A stretch of 64,000 nt of DNA from Flaccisagitta enflata (taxonomy: Eukaryota; Chaetognatha; Sagittoidea; Aphragmophora): the NCBI GenBank assembly GCA_965153355.1, contig OZ231127.1, positions 95,418,001 through 95,482,000 of the forward strand. The letters are read 5' to 3'. Numbering within the stretch: position 1 is the stretch's first letter; each line of letters begins with the position of its first letter. The translations under genes were made by a program, and so were the position numbers. A model generated the notes under the pieces. The model searched no databases. It was not told where the DNA came from and saw only the letters and a program-made list of their open reading frames with translations. Shown here in pieces: positions 32,258 through 43,540 of this stretch.

Positions 32258-32564
32258 CTAATATTGGACAAACACCAAACAGATGACTGATGGTTAAGGG
32301 AAACTGATGGTTGATCGTTTTGTTTATTTTAGTAAAGAGAGAAAAAAAAACAGATGAAAAAAACTCAGGCCCGATAGAAAATTGGGTGCGTCAACCGCGC
32401 GATTTGAGTAGACGTCAGGAACCGACATACGGACCGACATACCGACCAACATACGGACCGACCGACGGCTGAACAGACCCTCTCAAAGAGATGCTATGAC
32501 ATATCTAAAAAGAAAACCAACATCATCAACAACAAAAACTAAAGAAAAGTCATGAATAACAAAA

Positions 32565-32598
32565 AATCAACAACAACAATTGCAACAACAACAATTGC

Positions 32599-32643
<45 letters not shown>

Positions 32644-32655
32644 AACAACAACAAG
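32565..32655. repeat. (CAA)n microsatellite
   Basis: CAA tract with CAACAATTG interruptions, followed by the nested hairpin elements. Confidence 0.9.
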
Positions 32656-33010
32656 GCCGAATACATGGCAATCCAGTCGCGGACAGTTGAGCAGATGCAG
32701 TAATGCGAAAACCGCTCACAATTCAACAAGGCCGGATACACGGCTACCCCAGTCGCGTGCGGGTGGGCAGGGGCCATATTTGAGGTCACTCCATCATTTG
32801 GGCAGGAGCAGTGAGGCCAAAGACTGCAAAAACCCAAAAAAAGTAAAGTGTGACGGACGGATCGACGGACCAACGGACCAATGGACCAACTGACCGACGG
32901 ACCAAAGGACCAACAAAGCGGGTGTACAGTCACGTAGTACGCGACTAAAAATGTTACGGAGGGACAGAACGACCAACACGGCAAGGTGTAGAGTGGCGTG
33001 TCCGCGGCTA
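32650..33010 (-). mobile_element. covarying-hairpin element hosting another one
   Basis: Outer element: AAGGCCGAATACATGGC with word GTCGCGGAC at the 3' end, and hairpin GTGGCGTGTCCGCGGC at 32993-33008. Inner element (32725-32950) is a complete family A copy with GTCGCGTGC. The outer family has its own word (GCGGAC type). Confidence 0.75.
32725..32950 (-). mobile_element. covarying-hairpin element, family A (inner)
   Basis: AACAAGGCCGGATACACGGC, GTCGCGTGCGGGTGGGCAGG, AAAGTAAAGTGTGACGGACG, GGACC run, hairpin GTCACGTAGTACGCGAC, TAAAAA. Nested in the element at 32650-33010. Confidence 0.85.
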
Positions 33011-33100
33011 ACAACAACAACAACAATAACAACAGCAACAGCAACAACAACAAAAACAACAACAAAAACAACAACAACAACAACAACAACAACCAAAAAT
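33010..33100. repeat. (CAA)n/(GTT)n microsatellite just after a donor
   Basis: On the gene strand the exon 1 donor AAG/GTATTTTTG is followed by (GTT)n for about 80 bp. Confidence 0.93.
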
Positions 33101-33102
33101 AC

Positions 33103-33261
33103 CTTGAAGTTGAAATAATCGTCGAGTGTTTCAGAGTCGTCATGTTTGTATCTAACTTCTCCGTCTTCCACGTTGTAATAAGTGAAATATGTCAAATTGT
33201 TCCTAATCAAAATATTCGTCTTTGGATCGACCAGTTGAAGGATTCCGTGATGAGGACCATC
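33103..33261 (-). CDS. FRAS1/FREM-like protein, exon 1 (first visible)
   Basis: Acceptor CTTCTGACCAG, donor TTCAAG/GTATTT; 53 codons, phase 0 at both ends. Reads DGPHHGILQLVDPKTNILIR, then TYYNVEDGEVRYKHDDSETL and DDYFNFK, the CSPG 'G.L.......F....V..G.V.Y.HD.SE...D.F.F' segment. It is internal, since no start codon or signal peptide is seen. Upstream exons must lie beyond the part of the window I could decode. Confidence 0.92.
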
Positions 33262-33349
33262 CTGGTCAGAAGAGACAGAAATGGGGATCATATTTTAGAA
33301 TTCTTAAAACTTGTATAATCTTGGCTAATCTTTGACATGTTTAGATTAA

Positions 33350-33490
33350 TGGATACAATATCCATTACGCCGGTTACATCCCGGTCATACGCCGAATCAA
33401 GCTCTTGCGCCCCCCTCAAAATGTTCTTTTGCAAAAATGTGGCCAAACGAGCCCATGCGCAACCTTCTACGTGTGCAGGAACCTTTTTTA
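33350..33490. repeat. dispersed repeat, inverted copy at 41770-41905
   Basis: Shares TATCCATTACGCCGGTTACA and AAATGTGGCCAAACGAGCCC with the reverse strand near 41905-41790. Function unknown; non-coding. Confidence 0.7.
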
Positions 33491-33798
33491 GGGCGTTGTC
33501 AATGGTTAAAGGGTTGAGGGAGACTGGGACATTTTTTCATATGGATGATAAGTGCTTACGTCATGGTGCAGAACAGCGTCAAATTTGACAAATCGTTCTG
33601 TTTTGTGATGGAATACGCTACTATGCAGCGGAAATATAACAAAAACTAAAGTCTTATGCATGCTTAATACTCCCTAAATTGATTAAAAAACGGTTAACTG
33701 ATCAATGGTATTAATCTTGCATCGGTAAAGTTGCAGCATACTTAGTGAAACAACAGAATTCTTTAAAAAGAATTGCACGGAAAACATGAGATGTTGCC

Positions 33799-33942
33799 AC
33801 GTGAAAAACCGAATCTGTCTCTGAATGCAAAATTTTGCATTTCTAAACACATGGCCTGTTTCTTAAAAGTGTTTAGACTGATGCCATGTTTTTCAAAATG
33901 CAAAATTTTTAATTCAGAGACAGATTCGGTTTTTCACGCAAG
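33799..33942. repeat. long palindrome (foldback)
   Basis: Arms ACGTGAAAAACCGAATCTGT.. and ..ACAGATTCGGTTTTTCACG, continued inward by GCAAAATTTTGCATT and CTAAACAC / GTGTTTAG. Arms of about 60 nt around a short centre; probably a small MITE. Confidence 0.75.
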
Positions 33943-34511
33943 ACATGTCAATGCACAAGAATCAATTTTTATTAAAAATCTATCAATTTCGCATCCTTTT
34001 TTCTCACGTTTCCTAAGCGTATGGTACAGAAAAACGTTTTTCTATGCAAAAAATTAATGATTACCAACCACAAATCCTTTATCTCAATAAGAAATCTTTG
34101 AATATATAAAATAGAAAATATCGTATAAATCGTTTTGACTTGTCAAATTTTGTATTCGTTTGCACTGTGACTTACGTAGTACAATGGGAACCCGATTTAA
34201 CGACCCTGAAGGGACTTGGGATATTTGGTCGTTAAATCCGAATGTTGTTAAATCGAATTTCTTATTTTCTTCTATTCATTAAAACTGCTTCATGAGCAAT
34301 TAAGACTAGCATCAGTTTCTTATTGATTATTATAGTTTTCAAGCATTTATGCAAATGGTCAACAAACATAGAAACAGTCAGAGCTAAAGACAAACAGAAA
34401 TACAGACAGACAGACAGACACAGACAGACAAACAAAACAGTCAGCCTTGTAAAAGCTCACAATGGCATATAAAAGAAGAAGTATAAGATACCATAAGTAA
34501 TTTGTGAGATA

Positions 34512-36040
34512 AACAAGGCCAAAACCTATAAGTCCCGTGCAGGACAAAAATAACTGAACTGACGTGACTCCTTATTGTATCTTTTTATCAAAAATCAGAC
34601 TTAAACCTGACCCAAACCAGACCCAAACCAGACTCAAACCAGACTCAAACCAGACTCAAACCAGACTCAAACCAGACTCAAACCAGACTCAAACCAGACT
34701 CAAACCAGACTCAAACCAGACCCAAACCAGACTCAAACCAGACTCAAACCAGACTCAATCCAGACTCAATCCAGGCTCAAACCAGACTCAAACCAGACTC
34801 AAACCAGACTCAAACCAGACTCAAACCAGAATTAAACCAGAATTAAACCAGACCTAAACCAGACCTAAACCAGACCTAAACCAAACCTAAACTAGACCTA
34901 AACCAGACCCAAACCACTCATAAACCAGACCTTAACCAGACATGAATCAGACATAAACCAGACCTAAACCAGACCCAACCAGACATCAATCAGACATAAA
35001 CCAGTCTTAAACCAGATTCAAACCAGACTTAAACCAGACTCAAGTCAGACTCAAGCCGGACTCAAACCAGACTCAAACCAGACTCAAACCAGATTCAAAC
35101 CAGACTCAATCCGGACTCAAACCAGACTCAAACCAGACTCAAACCAGACTCAAACCAGACTAAAACCAGACTTAAACCAGACTTAAACCAGACTTACACC
35201 AGACTTACACCAGACTTACACCACACTTACACCACACTTACACCAGACTTAAACCAGACTTAATCCAGACCTCATCCCAACCTAAATCAGACTTAAATCA
35301 GACTTAAACCAGACTTACACCAGACTTACACCAGGCTTACACCAGGCTCACACCAAACAAACTTAAACCAGACTTAAACCAGACTTAAACCAGACTTAGA
35401 CCAAACTTAAACCAGACTTAAACCAAGACTTAAACCAGACTCAAACCAGACTTGAAGCAGACTTATAGCAGACCAAAAAATGACAAAAGATGGAGTCCCC
35501 AGCCCGAACCCATGACAACTCAAGATGACCCAAAATGACCTACAACGACCCAAAGTGACCCATAATATCCAAAGAAGACCAATTAAGACAAGAAAAAAGA
35601 AAAAAGGACAAAAATGAGTTAAATGATCAAAATGAACAAAATGACATAAATGACCAAAACATACCAAAAATGATGTCAAATGACCAAAAATGACAGGAAA
35701 TGTCCCAAAATGGCTTGAAATGACTTAAAACTACTTTGAACACCCAAAAATGACACAAATGACATAAATGAGCAAAATGACATATATGATCAAAAATGAT
35801 CAAAAATGATCAAAAATGACCTAAAATTATTAAAAACAATCAAAAATGACCTAAAATTATTAAAAACAATCAAAAATGACCTAAAGCAACAAAAAATGAC
35901 TCAAAATGACTCCAGACAACCCAAAATGACCATAAACGACGCAAAAAAGCTAAGTGTTACCGACCGACGGACCGACGGACGGACCGACGGACAGACCGAC
36001 CAACGGATCGGGTTGTTGAGTCGCGTGCACGCGACTAAAA
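34512..36040 (-). mobile_element. covarying-hairpin element, expanded by internal minisatellites
   Basis: 3' end AACAAGGCCAAAACCTATAA with GTCCCGTGC; 5' end hairpin GTCGCGTGCACGCGAC at 36020-36035 and TAAAAA. The interior holds an 11-bp minisatellite (34600-35465), a CAAAATGAC-type degenerate array (35470-35945) and a GACGGACC run. A short relative at 41250 shows the unexpanded form. Confidence 0.8.
34600..35465. repeat. 11-bp minisatellite AAACCAGACTC
   Basis: About 75 copies of AAACCAGACTC with local variants ACTTA, CCTA and CTTAC that form homogeneous blocks. The plus-strand open frame across it is low-complexity. Confidence 0.95.
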
Positions 36041-36074
36041 ATATCATTCAAAAAATAGCTGATTTTGATTTGAA

Positions 36075-36268
36075 TTTTTAGTCGCGTGTACGCGACTCTA
36101 TGACCTGCTTTGTCCGTCTGTCTGTCTGTCAGACAGTCAGTCAGTCAGTCATTTAGAGTCTTAGTCTTTTAGTCTTTTAGTCTTTTAGTCTTATAGTCTT
36201 TCAGTCTTTTAGTCTTTTGGTCTTATGGTCTTAACAACTGCACGCGACTGTAAGGTGTTGGCCTTGTT
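36075..36268 (+). mobile_element. covarying-hairpin element, short form of the expanded type
   Basis: Hairpin GTCGCGTGTACGCGAC at 36081-36096, GTCCGTCTGTCTG run, AGTCTTTTAGTC repeats, word GCACGCGAC at 36240-36248, GTAAGGTGTTGGCCTTGTT. It faces the element at 34512-36040 hairpin to hairpin. Confidence 0.85.
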
Positions 36269-37134
36269 TCAATAAAAAGTTAATCTATTAATGATAATTT
36301 CATCTTTTTGTTCACAGTTTTTTTCATTTTTAAGCTGTTATTTTGTTTACTTCTGTGTTTAAAGTCTTAGTTTAATATATAAAAATGATATATCAAAGCT
36401 TCAATGAAAATTCAAAATAAAAAAATCACATAAATAGAATGTCAATGTCACTAAATCGAGGAAAAAATTCCTAGGGACCTGAAAATGGTGACTTTAAATT
36501 GGGTTTGGCTGTTATATCAGGCGTCCTTAAATCAGGTAAAATTAGCACTACAAAAGCCTGCAAAAATTTGGGACCAAAGAAACTTGGATGTTAAATCCGA
36601 AATGTCGTTAAATCAGGTGACAAAAAGGCGGTAGTCCACTGTAATATATGTTTGCGTTTGTAATACTTTAGAATACAAAAATTCGAATAAAATCAATTTC
36701 TCCGCCCCCCCTTCAGCCTCTAACTTGCTAACTTTGCCAGTTGGTTGGGTGGATTGTTGGGCAGAGGTCCCAAAGGGGCCCATGACCTGTGCTTTCATTA
36801 ATGCAGAAATTTATCCTCCTCCTGTGGTTCCCCCCCCTTCCCCCGAGACTTTAATGCCAGCCTCAAGGCTCAAATCCCAGTTATGAGTCCTGAGATGGTT
36901 GGTTTTAAGCTTGTAAGGGCAAATTGAAGGCCTGAGATGTCGGAAAGGGCAGATTGGAGGTTTGATAGAGCAGATTTGAATTCTGAAGGCTGATGCGAGG
37001 CTTGTGAGGGTAGATTTCAGGCCTGAGAGTCCTAATGGGGGGAATTGAATGGACAATTGGGCATTTTGACAAACAAATGGACGGCTGAATGATCAGACGA
37101 ACGAAGATTCCCCTGTGTTCTACAGGACATTGTC

Positions 37135-37885
37135 CCCTTACAGTCAGTGCACAAAACAAAGTAGTAGAGCGCTCACTCTGTTGGCTTTGACCCAACCTAC
37201 TGTTATTAAACAGCGGGCTGTAAACCACAATTGGTTGAAGAAATTACAGCCGGCTGTCATGCTACAAAGTCGGCAGAAATCCAACCCAAGTAGAATAGAA
37301 TGTAAGTAGCATATTCATAATCCTGATGAAATTCTGAGAAGTTTGATATGTCACACTTAACACTTTTTATAAGAAAACAAGGCCGGATACACGGCTACCC
37401 CAGTCGCGTGCGGGTGGGCAGGGGCCAATTTAGGTCACTCCATCATTTGGGCAGGAGCAGTGAGGCCAAAAACCGCAAAAACCCAAAAAAAGTAAAGTGT
37501 GACGGACGGACGGACCGACGGACCGACGGACGGACGGACCAACGGACCGACGGACCGACAAAGCGGGGTGTAGAGTCGCGTAGCACGCGACTAAAAACTT
37601 TTAACATTGCATCATAACTTTATTGAACACTGATAGGTTTTTTTTCATTTTGATATAAAAGTATATAATGTGAGGTGTCAAACTTGTCAGAATTTCACCA
37701 GAATTATGAATTTGCAGGTCTCATTCTATTTGGTGAAAGTTGGATTTTTGCCAACTTTGTAGCATGACAGCCGGCTGTTATTTTTACAACCAGTTGTTAT
37801 TTACAGCCTGCTGTTTAATAACATAAGATTGGACCAAAGCCAACAGAGTGAGCTCTCTACCTATTTTGTTTTGTCCACTGACTGC
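37135..37885. mobile_element. foldback element with about 190-bp inverted arms
   Basis: Left arm has CAGTCAGTG, CACTCTGTTGGCTTTG and ACAGCCGGCTGTCATGCTAC; the right arm is its inverse (GTAGCATGACAGCCGGCTGT, CAAAGCCAACAGAGTG, CACTGACTG). Flanked by CTTA on both sides. Hosts a family A hairpin element at 37376. Confidence 0.8.
37376..37597 (-). mobile_element. covarying-hairpin element, family A (complete)
   Basis: AACAAGGCCGGATACACGGC, CAGTCGCGTGCGGGTGGGCA, AGTGAGGCCAAAAACCGC, (GGACGGACC)n, AAAGCGGGGTGTAGAGTCGC, hairpin GTCGCG-TAG-CACGCGAC, TAAAAA. A good reference copy. Confidence 0.9.
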
Positions 37886-38044
37886 TTAGGAGCTGCTGCC
37901 CAAAAAGAGAATTGTACTGACGGGAAATGAAGTGAGGGAACGACCGACTGAAAGACAATACAAAAGACAGCAACAGTCAATTGGGAGAAAACTACAGACA
38001 TAAACAAACTGTCAAGAAATGGAAGTGAACATAGAGGGAGTAAA

Positions 38045-38217
38045 AACAAGTGATGTGGGGTCACAATATCGTTAGGGATGGGTGGGCAGGGGCAACTCCC
38101 ACCGCATACAAAAATTGTATCCAAAACACTTGTTTTCCACTTTTCGACTTCATCAGGGACCAATGGACAAAAATTGTAAAGAGTTCCATATAGAGTTATC
38201 GTATCCGCAACTAAAAA
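38045..38217 (-). mobile_element. covarying-hairpin element, family B variant
   Basis: AACAAGTGATGTGGGGTCAC, CGTTAGGGATGGGTGGGCAG, TTTTCCACTTTTCGAC, GAGTT..GTTATCGTATCCGCAAC, TAAAAA. The 3' word is decayed. A partial relative with intact GTTGCGGAC is at about 43480-43525. Confidence 0.7.
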
Positions 38218-40287
38218 TGAGTGGAGAGGAAAAGACAGAGAGAGAGAGAGAGAGAGAGAGAAAAAGAGAGAGAGAGAGAGAGAGACACAGACACAGATAA
38301 AGTAGAGGGGTAAACCCGTGGAACCAGCTTTGTTTACACTATCTGTTTTATATCAAAACATAGGTTGACTTGTTCAATTTTAGGCTCAAAATGATCAGAA
38401 AATGAAAAAAAATTTATTGACAGTGAAATCGAGGACACTGAGACGATTCGAATGATGTAAAATGTTCACAAAAAAGTACTGTTTCGATATATGATCAAAT
38501 GTATAGAAAACATGCAAGGAGACTCAGTGTAGGTGAGCGCTATTTCCGAGTTTGTATCCAATCAAATCGTTTTATATTATGTTAAACTAAGTTAACAGAT
38601 GTATTTTTCATATGATTTGGACTCATTTGACACTGGGGAATGATTGTATGTAGTTTTTTTCTCCAAAAATTTTATGCAATATTTGCAAAAATAATTAAGG
38701 AGTTTTTATCTTGACAGCATGGACAGATTTTTACATGGACTCGAAAAGTTCAGGGTCAGGCTTATAGAACACCCCATGGGGGATCTAAATCTGTTTTTGG
38801 ATAAGCTTGAATGTCACGCGGCGCCACGCGACTTTGCTTTAAGCAGGGTCTATCAGTAGCATAAATATCAACTCAAGGGAAAAACAGAACCAACTTCTTT
38901 TTTTTCGCTCTGTAGTCCTAAAACGCATCTCCGGCCCACCAGTCAAGTGTAGAAGGAGAAGCACTGATGGATAAGGGGCTTTTGGGCCCCCCAGGGGCCC
39001 TTGGGGTCCTCCTATAGGGCTCCCAAGGGTTCTAAATGTATCAATAATTGGAGGAAATGAGCAAAATTCTTTTTTTTTCATGAGCTCTATACTTACTCAT
39101 CGAACTTCAGCATCTAGTGTAGGGGAGGGATACAGGTGGTAACTGGGGATTGGGACCTACAGGGGCCCCTACAAGAACCCTTGGGGCTTTAAGAAATAGT
39201 CCGATGATAGTAAAAACTGAGCAATATTGTTTTTTCTGATTTGTATTACCCAAATGTTATACTGATTCCTGTTTTATGGCGACCTAGATTAGAAAGAAGC
39301 ACAAATAGAAAGCAGATACACTTTTTTTTATAAGAGACCAGTTTATAAGAGACATGAGCCTGAGATTTGCCAAAATTTTAAGAACAAAATAAGAGACAGC
39401 CCAGGCTGAGATTTAGTCTTGGCAATTTTCAAAAGAACTTTTTTTTTAGTTTCTTATTTAAAATATGAATTGTATTCAAATTTTTCAAAAATGTAATTTT
39501 TTTATCATTAAAAATGACTTCATTTTCTGATTTCCCAATGAAATCAGGCATTGTTAAAAAAAGAAACATGATGAATATCAAGTTTAAGATACAATTGTTA
39601 TAAATAAGGTGTTTTTATACGATTTATGTATTTGTAAACATCAAAAAAATTAGGAACACTTTAAGAGAATTTCAGGCTGAAAATGGTTGAAAAATTAAGA
39701 ACACTCAGGCTGATTTCAAAAAAGTTATCTCTTATAAAAGAAAAAGAGTGTAATTGGGACCTCTAGGAGCCCCTTTAAGGCTCCCAAGGGCTCATGATGG
39801 CTCAAAAAATGGTATGAAATGAGCATTTTTTTCTGTTTTGTGGACCCCTAGGATTTCAAGGAATAATCGGTCATGAACAGCTACGGTCAGGAAAAATAAA
39901 TTGGACAATGGGGGATTCAGACCTCCAGGGGTCCCTTAAAAAATGGGCCCAAAATGGCAAAAATTGAGTGTTACACTGACTCATCAGGCATTGCAATCCA
40001 GTGCAGAGTATTACGTACAGGTGAGCAATGAGGAATTCGGATCTATGAATATCTAAGTAGGTGATAACTGATAAGCCCCTTTGGGACTGCTGTCAAAAAA
40101 TAAGCAACTTTCTTTTGTTTTATAACACTCACTCAGGAGTCTGGACAACAGGTCATGGGAGTTTTTTAGGATCCCCTCAGTAACAATGCAATATTGTTGC
40201 AGATGGGTATGCAGGAGCATACAACCACTCTCACAGGACACACACACACTTACACTCATGCACACTGATGCACACACACGCACACAC

Positions 40288-40348
<61 letters not shown>
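38218..40348. other. non-coding stretch with degenerate CCCAAGGG tandem repeat
   Basis: A (GA)n tract at 38238-38285. From about 38930 to 40090 a degenerate repeat recurs roughly every 250 bp with GGGGCCCC/CCCAAGGG/GGGACC words and a shared AAATGAGCAA stretch; it is split by an element at 39319-39750. (CA)n/(TA)n at 40235-40348. No gene seen. Confidence 0.55.
39319..39750. mobile_element. TA-flanked MITE
   Basis: Ends CACTTTTTTTTATAAGAG / CTCTTATAAAAGAAAAAGAG-TG with TA on both sides (39317-39318, 39751-39752). 432 bp. Confidence 0.7.
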
Positions 40349-40522
40349 CAGTGGAGCACCGCTAGAGCGCACCCGCTTTTAAGGCATGCTTGCCTATAGG
40401 GCATACAGCTAGCAGTCCCATAAGCGATTTTTTTAGATATTTGTATAATGGCAATAAGGCAGCTTCATTATAAGGCATAATTTAGCCCAGTCCCTGGCAT
40501 GCGCTCTAGTGAAGCTCTACTG
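40349..40522. mobile_element. pogo/Tigger-like MITE in a (TA)n tract
   Basis: Ends CAGTGGAGCACCGCTAGAGC / GCTCTAGTGAAGCTCTACTG, flanked by TA inside a TA microsatellite. Relative of the split copy around 17560-18265. Confidence 0.8.
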
Positions 40523-40681
40523 TATATATATTTATGAACCTCGGAATCTCAAATGCGCATTACCACTTTGGACTCATGTGTTACGGACGGACTGATGGAC
40601 AGAGGAACAGATGGACAGACAGACAAAACTTCTTTTCGAGTTGCTAGTATGTGAAATGACAAATCGCAATTAACCTCCTTT

Positions 40682-40851
40682 TTAGACAGGTGCTATGTGA
40701 CCCTACTCCCAGCCATGTCCGTCCGTCCCCTTTTTTTCATTTTTGGCGTTATACATTCACCGCTCCTGCCCAAATGCTTCAGTGACCTCTGTCACTGACC
40801 CTCACACCAGCATGCGACTGGGGTAGCTGTGCATCTAGCCTTATTTGTGAA
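40682..40851 (+). mobile_element. covarying-hairpin element, degraded family A
   Basis: Recognised by GTCCGTCC, CCGCTCCTGCCCAAATGCTT, GACTGGGGTAGCTGTGCATC and CCTTATTTG. The hairpin is decayed (CAGGTGCTATGTGACC). Confidence 0.6.
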
Positions 40852-41249
40852 CAAAGTGCAGTATTCTTTGACAGAAATGGAGAAAAAACTTTGAAAGAAC
40901 TTGGTCTTTGATTTAAAGAAATGGTTTTTCACTATGTTCATACTTGGGGTCATGGAAAAATGGATTAGAATGTGAAAATTTATGTATTCTACACTAACTA
41001 ACATATTTGAACAACTTTTTGGCACTTTTAGAATTTTTTAATGGCATTCTATCTCACATGTCGTGCCAGGCAGGAAAATCAGTGCATATGTCATTTTCAC
41101 CCCATTGTTTACAGAGCAATATATATGGTCTCATGGCTCGAAAATTGTCGCAAATGACTAGGAGTGATGTAAACAACAGGAAATGAAAAGAAAAATTGAT
41201 GTGACAAAATTATGCAAATTAGCGTTTGACCCCTCTAGATAAAGTTGAA

Positions 41250-41500
41250 AAAAAAGGCCAACACCTATAAGTCGCGTGCCAGACTTACAGATTGACTTAG
41301 AATGACTTAGAATAATTTAGAACGACTTACTATACCCTAAAATGACTTAAAATGACTTAAAGAAATGAAATTGCTAAAGAAAGCAAAAGTGTGACGGACC
41401 AACAGACAGACAGAGGGACGGACGGATAGACGGACAGACAGACGGATGGACAGACGGACGGACAAACGGGGGTGTAGAGTCGTGTGCACGCGACTAAAAA
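41250..41500 (-). mobile_element. covarying-hairpin element, short relative of the expanded form
   Basis: AAGGCCAACACCTATAA with word GTCGCGTGC at 41271-41279, AATGACTTA repeats, AAAAGTGTGACGGACC, GACGGACA run, hairpin GTCGTGTGCACGCGAC at 41479-41494, TAAAAA. Confidence 0.85.
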
Positions 41501-42042
41501 CCCAGATATTTTGACCACCGAATTTGACAAGTTAGGTGATGTCAAACACTTAAACTGACCCTCACTGAAAGTAAGTCCACAAATCATTGACAATACGGCT
41601 TCACTAACAGATTCATAGGGAATCAGGGAAATGATATCAGATACATTTATAAGCTGGCAACTGAATGAATGATTACAAATGCGGGGAGGCATATTTGAAT
41701 GCAGTAGAATAGTATATCAACAAATTACTCTATAGGGCAAAGTCTAACTTTAATTCCACCCTAAAAAAGGTTCTTGTGCGCGTAGATAGTCGCGCATGGG
41801 CTCGTTTGGCCACATTTTTGCAAAGGAACATCATGAGGGGGGCGCAACAGCTTGATAAGGCGTAATACCGGGATGTAACCGGCGTAATATCCATACACGT
41901 GTTCAAGAATCTAAAGGCGGGACCCTAATAAGAGCGGAGAAGTTTTTGCATCACCCCCTACAGCTTGAATGGCTCAAGCATTCTTCTCACTTGCTATGGC
42001 GGTTTACACCTTAGGTACATACAATTGGCGCCATCTTGGTAA
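41501..42042. other. unassigned stretch with inverted copy of the 33.35-kb repeat
   Basis: 41770-41905 is the inverted copy of the repeat at 33350. A minus-strand open stretch at 41510-41692 (PPRICNHSFSCQLINVSDII and onward) has no recognised domain or splice context. Confidence 0.4.
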
Positions 42043-42258
42043 TTTTTAGTCGCGTGCTACGCGACTCTACACCCTGCTTTGTCGGTCTGTCCGTTGGTCC
42101 GTCGGTCTGTCCGTCTGTCAGTCGATCCGTCACACTTTACTTTTTTAGGGTTTTTAGGACTTTTGGCTTCACTGCTCCTGCCCAAATGATCTGGTGACCT
42201 CAATTACGGCCCCTGCCCACCCGCACGCGACTGGGGTAGCCGTGTATCCGGCCTTGTT
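42043..42258 (+). mobile_element. covarying-hairpin element, family A (complete)
   Basis: TTTTTAG, hairpin GTCGCGTGCTACGCGAC, CTCTACACCCTGCTTTGTC, (GTCCGTCG)n, CACTTTACTTTTTTAGGG, CTGCTCCTGCCCAAATGATC, GCACGCGAC, TGGGGTAGCCGTGTATCCGG, CCTTGTT. Flanks share AATTT. Confidence 0.92.
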
Positions 42259-42418
42259 AATTTCCACCTAGAACACCCTTAGATTTCGCCAAATCACCCT
42301 GGGGGCCCCAAAAAAAATTGTACAATTTTATTTTCATTTTTGCTAATTTGGGGGTGTTCTGGGTAGAAATAAGGAAAGGGTGGAAAGAAGGTAAGAAAAA
42401 GAAAGAAAGAAAGAAATA

Positions 42419-42518
42419 GAGCAGAGATATACAATTTGTTTTACATCAGCATAGCAAGTCACCACAGTTGTCGACCTTGGTATGTTGCTGATGTAAAACG
42501 AATTGTATATCTCTGCTC
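42419..42518. other. near-perfect 100-nt hairpin
   Basis: Left arm GAGCAGAGATATACAATTTG..TTTTACATCAGC, right arm GCTGATGTAAAACGAATTG..TATATCTCTGCTC, about 36 paired nt with one mismatch and a loop of about 28 nt. Size and shape fit either a tiny MITE or a microRNA precursor. Sequence alone does not decide. Confidence 0.6.
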
Positions 42519-42614
42519 ATTGCATTCATTAAAATGGTTCCCACGTCAGACTCAAAGCCAGTCACAGACTGGGGTATCTGCTAGGACACCAGAAATTATC
42601 TAATGAAAGAAACA

Positions 42615-42646
42615 GAGAAAGAAAGAAAGAAAGAAAGAAAAAAAAA

Positions 42647-42702
<56 letters not shown>

Positions 42703-42795
42703 AACAAGATTAACAGAAAGTAAAAAACAGATTGAGAGAAAAAAAAGGAAGAAAGAATGAAAGAAAGGAAGAAAGAAAGAAAGAAAGAGAGTAGG
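42615..42795. repeat. (GAAA)n microsatellite
   Basis: GAAA repeats with GGAAGAAAG and AACAGATT interruptions, on both sides of a short gap near 42705-42745. Confidence 0.93.
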
Positions 42796-42839
42796 AATCA
42801 AAGAAAGAATGACATGAAAAGAGGACTAGAGATGAGAGC

Positions 42840-43540
42840 GGGTTAATCTCTTTGAAATTTTATCACGCGTGAATGACGGTTTTTTATTTTAATCGTCTCT
42901 TCATTGTTAACCTACTATTGTCTCTTGTGTTTCTACAGTAAATATTGTCAAGACTTATGATAACGGGAGCATGTAAACAAATGTTGTTTAGAGAGTGTTT
43001 TTCTAAAAAATACAAGTCAATCGTTTTTTGTTGCTCAGGAAACACGTCCCCCTAGCAAGTGCTAATTCATTATGTAAAAACAATTTGATCTGACGTACTA
43101 CAGCTTGCTCAAAATCAAACATTCTTTGACAAGTAATGGGTCAATTTCATCACAAAAAATCCATTTCCCCTCAATAAAAAAATCACAAATCAGCATTCAT
43201 TTCACCGATGCAATCAATTATCATTTGATCCATATATCGCGTGCTATATCTGTTGGTCCATCTGTTGGTTACACATTTTATTAGTTACACCATTTATGTA
43301 TGGGCATTTTTTTTTCCGTCGCTGCACTGCTCCTACAGCCCAGCCCAAAAGTTTTGGTAGCCTTAACATCACTGTCAATGTCCGCCCACACGTAACTTGG
43401 TTAGCTGTCTATCCGTTCTTGTTCATTTCTACATAGATGAATCTTACATTCTGTTCTACTTGTCCTTGTTAAACAAGTGAAGCGGGGTCACAATATCGTT
43501 GCGGACGGATGGGCAGGGGCATTCAAACCCCATGCTCCCT
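42840..43540. other. unassigned stretch with degraded hairpin elements
   Basis: A degraded family A copy at about 43230-43428 (ATCGCGTGCTATATCTG...CACGTAACTTGG..CTTGTT) and a family B 3' end at 43480-43525. No gene seen. Confidence 0.5.

Larger units (their letters stand above)
34182..36641. mobile_element. pogo/Tigger-like element remnant, heavily invaded
   Basis: The left end ACAATGGGAACCCGATTTAA and right end (complement ACAGTGGACTACCGCC, with TTTAACGACATTTCGGATTT inside) both carry TTTAACGA/GTCGTTAAAT words. Two head-to-head hairpin elements have inserted between them. No transposase seen. Confidence 0.5.

Noticed and set aside
34564-34857. 97-residue plus-strand ORF of repeated LKPDSNQTQTR
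   Set aside because: Reads through an 11-bp minisatellite; three frames of the repeat are open by chance.
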